A stretch of 64,000 bases of DNA from Ectobius pallidus (taxonomy: Eukaryota > Arthropoda > Insecta > Blattodea > Ectobiidae): positions 26,051,023 to 26,115,022 of the forward strand of contig CAXKWD010000007.1 in assembly GCA_964059195.1 (NCBI GenBank). Direction: 5' to 3'. Position numbers and translations under genes: made by a program. The notes under the pieces are model-generated. The model searched no databases. It saw only the letters and a list, made by a program, of their open reading frames with translations, and was not told the DNA's origin. Positions 1 through 11,500 of this stretch are shown in pieces. Every line of letters begins with the position of its first letter. The stretch's first letter is position 1.

Positions 1-150
1 CATAACCTAAAACGGCATGATTTATGAGCACAAAAATTCCAACTACTGTGGATAAAATACAAAATTCCTTAAATTTACACACTTTGCCGCAATATAACAC
101 AGGCATCTCGAACTCGGCACAGAGATAAAAGAAAAGTGTATCGTGATCAC

Positions 151-1921
151 TAGACTTCGGACTTTTAGGTCGCTAAAAATACTGTTTTAGGTACCTAAAA
201 TAGGCTCTAAAAATTGGAAAATAGGCTCTAAAAATTGGAAAATAGGTTCTAAAAATCGTAAAATAGTCTCTTATAAAATCGTTAAGTTGCCAATTTTCTG
301 AAATATCTCAATTGCAATGCAGAATATTATATTTATTGAAGTCACCATTAATCAGTAATCATGATAAAACACAGATGTAGGCCTATGGTACACAGAATTA
401 TATAGACCTACTAGCTGAAAAGGCCCGGCATCGCCCGGGCTTTGTATTTTTTAATTTGAAATTAACTTATGGAGGACTTTATGTATGTAGAACTTGAAAT
501 GAAGAAAAAGATATATCACACTCAAACTATTCCATCAGAAAATGCCAGATATAGCTTTTTATGGCTCATAGAGGATGTCGAATGCTGCATTCCGTTGCTT
601 CTACACATCATGCTTGGGAGGGGTTGAAATAAGAAGAAACATAAATTAAATAAGATTGTATTGACTTGACGGAAAATTTTATTTCTCATTCTCATGTTAC
701 CATACAACCGTTTCGGGGTTGAAATAAAAGAGAAATGCAGTATCACTTTCATACTTTCCTCCCCTAAAACCCGGGACATAATATACTGCGAGCATAGGAC
801 TCAAAATGTTCCACCCCATGCTTTGGGACTATGATAAACATCCCTATTTCTCAACTAATACAAAGCCTACAGCTATGTATAACGTATAAGGGGAAAGGAT
901 TATTTACAGACTTCTGATATAGCATATTCGCACACTTAAGTTGTCCCTGCAATACGACGTCTTTTTCTACATCAAAATGTGAAGTGAGAAAATATTTCTT
1001 ATGTTGAGGGTAGAGAAAGTTATGTGACTACATCACACTGTGCTTTATTTTCGTGGATTTCATTTTCAGTAATTATTTTCGCCAATATATTATATCGATG
1101 AAATCATAATTCGTTAAAGTCCAGCATTATATAGTCGCCAAAGCCCAATGTTATCAAAGTAAACAATACACTGTTGTCATGTGAACTGAACAACATTTCA
1201 TTTTTTTCAGTAGAATATTCACAGAAATTATATAATTTTCAAGGGAAGGACTGATTTGTTTCAATTTTAATGTTGACAGCTTTACTTCCCGGGCTTAACT
1301 GGGTATGTGTGCAAAATGTCGTGTAAATTGGTAAAGAAATGTAGATTTGTATAAGGAACAAACATACATAGGCTACATACATACATACACACTTTCGATT
1401 TTATATATTAGATTACTAGGGCCTGTATTACTACCATAACAGTAAAAACATAATCCCTGTGCCCAGAAGCTACGCATATCATACTAGAACATTCAACCCC
1501 TTGAATCCCTCAGTGATTCAGAGAACTACTTTTTTTTTCTTCTTTCTTTTTCTTTTTTTGCTGGATGAGGGAGTCAGGAGAAAAACACTACATTTTCTTG
1601 GGAATTCCAAGGAATTTTTCTACTGAAGACGAAACATTCCTTACTATCTAACCACGTCACAAATGTGGCATGTACTGCACATTCCGAGCTAAAAATCTAG
1701 TACGAACTGAATATAAATGCTACAATTTATAACAAAAAATGAACTTTAGAGGAAAAACAAGCAAAAAGGTAATATTAGGCTCTAACGTAAAAATAGGCTG
1801 TTTTAGGTCCTATAAAATTATCAGTTTTAGGCATAGTCACTTATGAAACATGCATATACAAGTTTTCGTTCATATATCACTAAAGGATTAAAATAGGTTT
1901 TTACCTAAAATCCGAAGTCTA
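151..1921. mobile_element. hAT-type element, non-autonomous, 1.77 kb
   Basis: Terminal inverted repeats start TAGACTTCGGA and continue into TTTTAGGT-like sequence at both ends. They are flanked by a perfect 8-bp duplication GTGATCAC at 143-150 and 1922-1929, the hAT target length. GTGATCAC is itself a palindrome, which weakens the boundary call slightly. Near the left end a unit containing GGCTCTAAAAATTGGAAAAT is repeated about three times (around 210-260). No transposase reading frame is left, so it would need one supplied in trans. Confidence 0.75.
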
Positions 1922-1929
1922 GTGATCAC

Positions 1930-3010
1930 TGAATAGAATACATTCCTCAGTCTTTGCTGTAATCATAAGTATAGATAACTTAGCAGCCATAGAAATAGCA
2001 AAAAAGGAAGCACATGCTATAAGAAATGAAGGAAAAAATCACACAAACAAAATATTACGATTTTGAATCAAATTTTTGTACTAATTTCTCAATTCATGTA
2101 TGGAAGGGGTGTATTTTGCATAATTCAATTAGATTTTGCGATATTTTTTTTATTCAATTTGCTTAATATTGTTACTTTATGCATGTACTAAGCTGAATAT
2201 AGCTAAGGAAAATTGTTTTATAAATTTTCACGCTGTTACCAAAAAATACCATCCCTACTTATGAACATTGAATTAGAACCACTGAATATTTGATGTTATA
2301 GACAAGATATCGCACAAACCAAAGTTGCTGTTATAACATTCTACTGTTGTAACATTCTACTGTATTAATCAAGTATTAAATGGATTAAAGTGTAATAACT
2401 AGGGAAACCTCATTGGAAGAGCTGGGTTCCACATAGACTAAACTCCTCACATTTTAACATACAATATTACTCTATTAAATTTATGAATCTGCTTGTGTGT
2501 TACACATCAATAGCAGTGTAAAGATTAAGATACTGTAAAGTACTAAGGTTATTGAAGAGAAATAAAAAATTGATGACTGAGAATCAAACCTGGGTTTTCT
2601 GTCTGTTGCTCACAGTTTCCAGTTCTACCTCCAGAGTTAGGCTACATATGATTTAACATATCCTTTAAAAAAGTCACCAATAACATAAGCGATCACATTA
2701 ATACATCAACAACTGTGATGAATCAGTTTGCAACCATTGTGGCTTTGAATGTTAACATAATATTATGAACAACTTCGATGATTTCATATCAAGAGTGTGT
2801 GGAAACAAAAGGAGAATGCTCCCCAGAATATTTTACATTGTATAGAGTTTCATTTTTGTGGTTTCCATGGGTTTAGCTATTACATCTACAGACTGTCTCA
2901 AGCAAACGAAGATTGAATAAATATGTTTCAGGTAAATCAGTATTTTGTTAATACAGTTCAAAGAATTCTCATTTTTGACCGTGATTAAGGTACCACTATC
3001 CAGACTTATG
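1930..3010. other. Intergenic, little recognised
   Basis: No coding signal. At about 2580-2650, on the minus strand, a weak B-box-like string (CAGGTTTGATTCTC) with an upstream A-box-like GGTAGAACTGG may be an old SINE head. Nothing else is supported. Confidence 0.4.
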
Positions 3011-3018
3011 TTCATTAG

Positions 3019-3642
3019 TAGGGTTCGGATGTTTATGACCTAAAATAATGAAAAATATTACTTGAAATATGGCCTTAAAAATGACTAAAAATAACACAAA
3101 AATCCTAAATATGAACTAATAAAATATATTTTTCCAGAAATAAATGTTCCAATTTAAAACGTTTAATTACACTAAATTATTATATCACATAAATTCAATC
3201 AGATAAAAACTTTATAACAAGTTACATGTGATTTACAGTTTTACTTGTAATGAACTTCTAATTAGAAAGAATTTGCTTCTGTTTGCTCGTTTCATCAGCA
3301 CCAAATATTTTGTAGATCAAGCATGTCCCTACAAAATATGAACAATTGTATAAATTAAGTTACCTATTAATTGGGCATAAACATTAAAATAATGACATAA
3401 CTTTCAAATATAACTCGACCATTTAGTGCAAGTAGTTTATAATAATTGTACTCCTTTACCAAATTTATAACTGAAATATGTCATTAAATTACAAATATAA
3501 AAATGACCAAAATATGACTTTATATGCAAAATAAAAACAGTCCGATTAGGATAATAAGCGTGCAGTTTGTGTTTAATTTGTGTCTGCAGCGAGAATGGAG
3601 GTAAGGATAGAAATATGACATGTCATGAACATCCGAATCCTA
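3019..3642. mobile_element. hAT-type miniature element, 624 bp
   Basis: Ends TAGGGTTCGGATGTTTATGA and, reverse-complemented, TAGGATTCGGATGTTCATGA, with a perfect 8-bp target duplication TTCATTAG at 3011-3018 and 3643-3650. The interior is AT-rich and non-coding. Its TAG-start termini suggest the same broad hAT group as the 151-1921 element, but the TIR sequences differ. Confidence 0.85.
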
Positions 3643-3698
3643 TTCATTAGTTTCATATAATCAGATTCCTACTGCACGAGTTCACTTCAAGTGAACAA

Positions 3699-3797
3699 TC
3701 CCTTGATCCCATAATACTTAAACCCCCTGAATAATCCCTTGATCCCATAATACTTAAACCCCCTGAATAATCCCTTGATCCCACGATACTTAAACCC
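3699..3797. repeat. Short tandem repeat, 36-bp unit
   Basis: About 2.7 copies of a unit containing CCTTGATCCCATAATACTTA and AAACCCCCTGAAT. The last copy differs at one base (CACGATACT). Confidence 0.9.
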
Positions 3798-3811
3798 CAA
3801 ATCAGTGAACA

Positions 3812-4575
3812 GGGCCCTGTTTCATAAAAGTCACTATTTTACAGGTGACAGGGATCAGTAAATTGTTTTACTGGTATACATTTTGACAATTGTGTGTTTC
3901 ATAAAAGCTGACAACTTTACATAAATGTCATGACAATTTTGTAGATTTTATGACAATATTACACATTCCTGTTTCTCAAAACTTTTGAGTTTACAGGTAA
4001 AAGTCTGACAAATACGTCAAATCTTAGGATACCTACATTTATGAAACAAATTTTGTTGACATTTTCAAATTTACAAAAAATGTAGAATTGTCAATGCAGA
4101 AGTTACAGGCAATCTTTCATATGTAGTCCAAGTCAGTAGGTTATGTAAATGTGTGGCACAACTTGACAAACTGTTTTTGTAATTTAAACTTTCTTGTTAA
4201 TGAACTTGGTAAATTTAGGCAACGGATTAACCTAACTTTCAATTAAGTGACTTTGTATTCAAAGAGAGAAATAATTCAATTATTTTCTATAGTAATAATC
4301 GTTGCTTGGTATCACATTCTATGTTGAGATCGATTATCGCACGTGTATATGAGAGCCATCTACAGTGTACTAAAGTAATCTTTAGATTTGATATAAAATT
4401 GTCATGTTTATGAAAAGGGTTCTTTTAGTCTGACAATTTGCATTAATTTGCCTGTAATGTAAGGAAAAGTTGTAATGTTTATGAAAAATACAATTGCCAT
4501 GACATATTGACAATTTGTCAGACTTGACATAATTGTTGTATTTGTCACACCTTAGAGTTTTATGAAATAGGGCCC
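3812..4575. mobile_element. TIR element starting GGGCCCTGTTTCATAAAA
   Basis: The two ends read GGGCCCTGTTTCATAAAA and, reversed, GGGCCCTATTTCATAAAA. The interior is built from many short GACAATTT/TGTCAGAC-like repeats in both orientations, so the whole 764 bp could fold back. No coding capacity and no clear target duplication, so the superfamily is not assigned. Confidence 0.65.
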
Positions 4576-5202
4576 AGGTAGTTATCACTCCAGTTAAATC
4601 TTCCAGATGGGTTGAGTGGGGGTGTAATAAGAGATTTTCAGCTGTAGAAATGTAGTGAGTTTCTAAACAACAAACTAAAACTTTAATTTGTTTCTAATGT
4701 GTGGAAAGTAGTTGTAACGAGTTTCTAATGTGTGGAGAATTGCTCTGACAAGTTCCTAATGTGTGAAAAATTGTTGTGACAATATGTGAAGAATTGTCGT
4801 GATGAGTTTCTAGTATGTGGAGAGTTATTGCTGTGACCAGTTATTTGGGACGAACAGTCATGGACTCTCACAGTCAGCCACATTACACCCCATGTTGTGT
4901 GTAGACAACTACATATTGCAGCTCAAAATAAAGAAGAAAATTAATTAAATTTAAATCATAATAAATAATGGATAACTATTCAACTGTTACTGCAACATGT
5001 AGATTTAATATAACTCTAGTGTTCCTGATGTGCTCTCCGTATTGTTAAACTTGAAAGTGGTTAGGTGCCCTATGTTCTGGTCTCTAGGATCTTGCGATAT
5101 TCAGTTTTGTTAGAAGTGGTTGAATCAATCTCAGGGTCAAAATGCCACTAGAAGGATTGGGCCAATTGAAGCTTCTTAACAATCAAACCCACGACTTTCT
5201 AG
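4576..5202. other. Unassigned sequence downstream of the IR gene
   Basis: Only a loose degenerate tandem motif (GAGTTTCTAATGTGTGGA-like, about four copies, 4665-4830) is visible. Confidence 0.5.
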
Positions 5203-5208
5203 TTTATT
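5203..5208 (-). promoter_or_regulatory. Candidate poly(A) signal of the IR gene
   Basis: AATAAA on the minus strand about 86 nt past the IR stop codon. A reasonable 3' end signal, but the hexamer is common in AT-rich DNA. Confidence 0.4.
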
Positions 5209-5293
5209 GTGCAGTGTCTCAGTCAACTGCACAAAGGTTTTCTGTAGTTCTTAATCTAACCATGAATAAAAATAAATCTCTCCATAATACAAC

Positions 5294-5573
5294 TCAGTAA
5301 TTGAAAGGTGTCATCATTGACTGCTCCTTGATTGCATGCCATGCTGCAGTTCTGTTGCTCCTTTCACTTGGCCGCTTCTTCCTGAAGAACCGTCCTCTCT
5401 CCAGAAAAAGTAACAACAAAGCTAATATTATCCCAATAGCTAGGAGAGTAATGAGGGATATGATGTTCCGGATGTCAACGCTCGCCCAGTCTGCATATAA
5501 CGGAGGTGTAGATTGTCTCCATGCTTCTTTTTTCAGCTTCTTCAAAACTCCAGTGTCCATCATTGCCTGCAGA
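5294..5573 (-). CDS. IR exon G: end of S2, M4, C-terminus
   Basis: 280 bp ending in TGA. I used acceptor TTTCTGTCAG, because only this site joins the 2-base overhang of exon F in frame to give LQAMMDTGVLKKL, the usual IR helix before M4. The AG seven bases downstream would cause an immediate stop. M4 is the hydrophobic run IISLITLLAIGIILALLLLF, followed by an Arg/Lys-rich cytoplasmic tail of about 35 residues. Confidence 0.9.
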
Positions 5574-8500
5574 CTGACAGAAACATGAAATTAGATAATA
5601 GATACGCTACTGTAAAATTTCCATACATTCTAGATTAGTCTATCTGATAGTGTACTGACTTTTATTTACTTGAGAATCAGTTAACAGTATTGCTAATATG
5701 TCAAATATGTTTTATTTGAAGAGTGCGTTGTTTTAATATTTAATATTTCAAGTGTGGCAGAATTCATTAGACAGTTTGAAATTACAAAACTAATTACTAA
5801 ATTCCGGGGTGCGTGGGCAAAGAGAGTTAAGTCCACTTTCTTGTTACTGAGAATTAGAGTGACTTAACACACTATACCAGCCCAACATAGCTTTAGAGAT
5901 GTATAAACCCATGAGGCACACATCCATAACTACCGTACAATTTTGAATAAGACTTACTAGACTTAACACAAATGTAGAGAACATTTTTATCTGTAACTCT
6001 ATGGACATATCTCAATTTATTAGGATGGTGGACTTAACTCTCTCTGCCCGCGCACCCTGGAATTATTCCATTTAGTGTTCCTGATGAAGACCTAGTGGGT
6101 GGGCCAAAACGTATAGTTTTAATAGGTTATGTGACATCCATTGTGAATTTTAAACTGTGTTGTGTTTTGAAGTTTTATCATGCATACAGTGGAAAAAGGA
6201 CTATCTGCAATTTTGTGTACTAATTATTGTAATATAAACAGTTTATCGAACATTTATATTGTTGCAAGGTACATTCGAAAGCACTTCATTTGGTGTTTAT
6301 GATTTGAAAATATCAGTGAGATCAGTTTCATCATCTTGCACATCATCTCCTGTGGAATGATCTGAATTTCAGCCCTTATGGATTCCTTCAACTCTTTAAT
6401 GATGTGAGGTCAATTTATACACAATTTTTTTTGTTTTAAATATTCCCAAGAGAAAAAATCGCATGGAGGTAAGTCTGGCAAGCTTGAAGTTCATGTGCAG
6501 TCACCATTACATGGCATGACTTTCCAGGAAACATTTCATGAAGAGTTTCCATTGAGACATGCTCTGTGTGCAAAAATTAAACGGTTTGAATTAAAAATGC
6601 AAGGCCATATTATGTAACATTCACTGCCTCTGTTAAGTGTCATTTAAATACTATTGTGGAGTGATTTCAGTCTATTTTTAAACGTCTTGTTGCTTCTTGG
6701 GAAAGCTTCTAGTACATTTGCAGGTAAATCATTTCAATCTTTGATAGTCCAGTTAAGGAAAGAAAGTTTTCCTTCATCTGTTCTCTGTTTTCTTAGATTT
6801 ATTTCATATGAATGATCATTTTTTGATAAATATATGGGTGACTGTGTTTTACCTTTTATTTCCTTCCAGGCAGTCTCACCTCTCTATGCTTTGAACAGTG
6901 GACACAGTCTAGCCAGTTTTCTCTTTTCCGCAAGCGTATCCCATTGAGATTAATTATTACTTCAACATAATTTATTGGTCTGACTAATGACTTGTAAGCT
7001 ATCTCTTTTAACCCAGGTGACATAGGGTTTGTAGGCTAATTAATTTTCGGAAAGCTGGAAACAGTTTTAATTTCTTCATTTGCATGTAAAAAGAGTTTAT
7101 TGAAGTTTGCACCAATTTTCTGCTTGTGCTGTATGAGGGGTGTCCCAGAAACCTAAAAATCTTCGGACTTTAAGTTTTTCACTAATAACCCCTAAATGAT
7201 ACATTTATAGGAAAATTTTACTCTATTTAAATGAAAGTACATAAAATTCTGCATCGAATGAAATTATATGAATAAGATATGAGAGTTCAAAGAACAACCA
7301 TTTTCCCCATTTAAAAAAAGAAATATCTTTTGGATTTTTTAACCTTATTTTCACATTGTAAAATGTATTATATGAAGTAAATAATACATTTGTATATCCC
7401 AGCGTTTCTCAACCTATGGTCCGCGGACCACTGGTAGTCCGCGAAGATGGTGCAGATGGTCCACAGACATAATTAAAAATATAAAGCAAGTGAAAAGTGA
7501 AGAAGTAAAATTTTTTTCACACATTTCGTTATAATGACCTATAATTAATAACCCAAATATTAAGAATATAGGCCTTCTTTTAAAAATGGGATGTAAAATT
7601 AGGGGTCCGTAATTTTTTTTAGACATTTTAGAGGTCCTTGGGTTCAAAAAGGTTGAGAAACGCTGGTATATCCTATAGTATCAAATCTTTTACCAGACCA
7701 TGTACATGAACACTGGTACAACAATTTTCAACAAACAAAGTCTACTACTTCATTTCTGCTGGCAAACCAAGAACCTATTTTGGTGAATCAAGGGATTTGA
7801 AAATGCAAAACATTGACCAAAAGTACAAAAAGCTGTGATGTAAGGTTTGATGTGTAGATATTTGACAAAAGTTAAAAATAATAAAAATACAAAGTTAATT
7901 GAATTTGATGCATTTGGAAGTAGAAGCTAACTAGAACATGCTCCAATAGAAGGTCCTAGTCATCCAGAAGGTCTTCTAATTCATCATTGTTAGGTATCAT
8001 ATCTTCAAGTTTGGTTTGTCATCTGCTGTGTTGGTGCAGGACACTCCTCTGCAATTACAGCATATTGAGGAACATTTCATCCCTCGCTTCCTGCAACCAC
8101 AGGCATTTTGGCACCCCTTCGAACATTTGCAGGGGTATTATTAAGGGAAGATGGTAGTTATCAGTGTCAACAAATAGATTTTTTTTCTTAGGCTCATGTA
8201 ATAGAGCCTAGTTTTGTGAATATTTTGATATATAGGTCTTATATGTTGCGTTATTGTTAAGCCAAGCAGAGCGACCTGGAGCCTTCTAAAATGGATAAAA
8301 TACCATAAGGCACGCCATTTTCTTTTCGCTCTCCTGTAAAATTACATTTTTTGTACTTCAAGTACCATTTTCTGAAAAGCTATTCAAACTAAAATAATGA
8401 AACTTTCAGGAATTCATTATAGATGGATGACAAATCTCCCTTAGCAGAATTATGGGAAAAGTCTTGACTATACAGAATTTTCAACTATTTTTATTTTAAA

Positions 8501-11500
8501 AAAGTATTTTTTTTTTTTTAGTCGTGAAGTTTTTATGCAGTTTTCATGCAGTAATAATGTACATATTAGACTGATCGTACTAGGGTAAATAGTAGTACCT
8601 ATTGTTAGTAAGTTCCTAAAGTTTCACAAAAATCTAAGCTACAGAAATTGAATAAAGCGTACCTCTGTCAAGGGAAGTAACCGTAAAACAAAATTATCAC
8701 CTATGTGTTAAAAAATTCTTTCCTACCAAACAGCGAGTTCTAGCACAACCATTCTCTGCTTATTTTAAACTGCAGAGTGCACTTGCAAAGCATAAAAAAA
8801 TTCAACTAAATCTGACTGTTAACACCTGAGTTATGGCTTCTTGAACATACGCTATATTTTCTATCATTTTGCTAGCGGTAACTACCATCTCCCCTTAACA
8901 GTTCCTGCAGGGCTTGTTTGGCTGTTGATGGTATTGGGAGGAGCCCATGCTTAGTAACCTTCCAACGCCATTGAACTGGGTCCATCAAAAGACAATTCCA
9001 CAAATTAATTTGTAGGAAAGCCCTCATTGCATGTAGTCGAGCAGCTTCTTCAGTTGCAGGAAGAGTAGCCAAATTGAAAGTATTCTATACTAAGGATTTG
9101 GTGAACAGTTTAAAGCATGTTTCATTCAGAGAGTAAGACTGAAGAAATGATCCAGCATACAAAGCAGCAATTACTTTTGCGCTGGCAGCACCGACTTCAT
9201 CTGTAGTCGTATCATGGGTTTTAAATGTCTTAACAGTCCTTTGCACCTCCGCATCTTTGTCGAGAAGGTTTGCCAACTTCATCTTCCCCTGAAGAAATAA
9301 TGTATTTTCTTTAACTTTAATTAAGTGGAAGGAAAGGAAATAGACATTAAATCCATGTCTGGGATATTAATACAAGTAAGAATCAGCTTGAAAAATTTTA
9401 TGTCATAACCGGGATTTGAACACGGATCTTCGGCTTGACGCGCCGATGCTCTACCATTGCTCTACCATTGGCATGTCTTTCCGTTCGCAGAGAAAACAAA
9501 TAGCGCCGATGGTTCACCTACTGTTGAGCACGCCACGCACAACTGCCCATGGAAAAAACATGGCAACTCAAGGTTTATTCCACACACTTCCAACAATTGG
9601 CCTTGCGATTTATTACTGTTTGTCATTGCAAATATAAGGAAAATAGGAAACTGGATACGCTTAAATCGAAACAGCAAATTGGTTGGAATCAGTGGTATTC
9701 TTGGAATCAGAACAATCTCGCCTTTGAACTTTCCTATGATTATTGTTGCTTTAATCACGTTGTTCATCAGCTTCCTAACAGCAAGTCTTGTTCCATTACA
9801 TAGTTTCGGTTGGTTCAGATTGCGTAACTTGACTATCACCAAGCCGACCTTGAGCTGCAAATTGTGCGGCGGCATTCCTGGCAAATCCAATTAATCCAGA
9901 AATTCAACTGGATAATCGACGACTTCATCTGGATCGGTAATTGAATTGATTGACTTATATGAATGCAATTGGCCAATGATTTGACTTTGAATTTTTATTT
10001 TCAAATCATCTATGTCCTTATTCTCTGCTGCCAAAATAGCTCATTCGCTCAACCAAACATGGTTTTTGTAATTTGCACCAATATTCGGGACTACTTTCAT
10101 GATCAATTCCTCCGATGTTGTGAATTGACAAAAATTAGGTGGAAACGAAATGAGGCCAGTGGAAGCATCAACCAGAATTTTCCCATTGAAAATGTCTAAT
10201 AATTGTATGGAAAACACTTCTGCCGATTTGTCATTTTGTAACGTGACTCGCATATTCATTGTTAACTGTAGTTTTCACGTATCTCCACAAATTTGATGAT
10301 TTTAAGCAAGCGTTTATTTCATCACCAGCTGTTGATCTAGGAATGAGTGGCAGTGTTTTCCGAAAATCACTGGCCAGCAGAATCATCGTACCTCCAAAGA
10401 GGTCCTAATTACTGCACAAATCTTTCAATGTTCGATCGAGTGCCTCCAATGCTCGTTTGTGAGCCATCATACAGTCATCCCAAATGATTATTTTGCAATT
10501 CTGCAGTACTTTCGCCATTGCTGATTTTTTGGCAATGTTGTACATTGGTTCATCTGTCGTTTGCAAATTCAGTGGTAGTTTGAGCGCTGAATGGGCTGTT
10601 CGTCCTCCTAACAATGTGGCAGCGATTCCTGATGATGCTACGGCCAGCACTATTTGACCTTGTGCGCCAATCGAAGCTAAAATCAATGAAAATAGAAACG
10701 TTTTGCCAGTCCCACCAGATTAGTAGACGGTCATTTGGCCACTGCTCCAGTCCGAACGAGGTTTTTGAGGGGTTTCCCTCGTTCTTAGGCGAATGCCGGA
10801 CTGGTCAATAATCCCCTCAAACTGATACACGCACTACAAATCTCTAGAATACATAACTACATGTCACTAAAAAGAAACACACTCGGAAATATTGCACGTA
10901 AGACCTATCCGCACTTAGGTCTATCCTGCGCCAAAGTACAAAGACACAAGAACTCAGCCCAAACACGTCACACCATCAACATCCCCTACGGATGTACATA
11001 AGGGCACAATAGGTATACGCACATCACATATGGTTACCAAAATTTGGTCTGACCGGAGGTTTAGGCTTAATTGCTTGGCACTCCGGGGGTAAGGGTGGGC
11101 ACACAAAAAAAAAAAAAAAAAAAAGTCCCACCAGATGCATCGCGGAAAAATATTCCTCTGTTGCCGTCATTGACTGCTATTATCAATGCATCATATGTGG
11201 TTTTCTGCTGCTAATTCAAAAGTTCATACTGATTGACTCAAAGCATCTCGATCGTATTTGTCGTTCTCGTTCAAATTCTCAACTGAATGCATCGTACATG
11301 GGGCGATTTGATGCTGGCATTCCTAATTCGTGCAACATCTTGCCAGACATTATCAGGCACAAATCCTCTATAGAAATCAACGCCGTGTTGTGGATATCCA
11401 CATTAAATCAAGTTCAGGATTTGCACTCGATGCAAAATGTCTTCAGCCATATTGTCTTTGTATTTGTTCCATAAATGAAGTGGGTTGGATGGAAAACAGG

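Noticed and set aside
9457..9894. Plus-strand open frame opposite the Helitron helicase end
   Set aside because: It mirrors the minus-strand helicase reading, which has clear motifs (PRIPLIPT, NKSQGQ).
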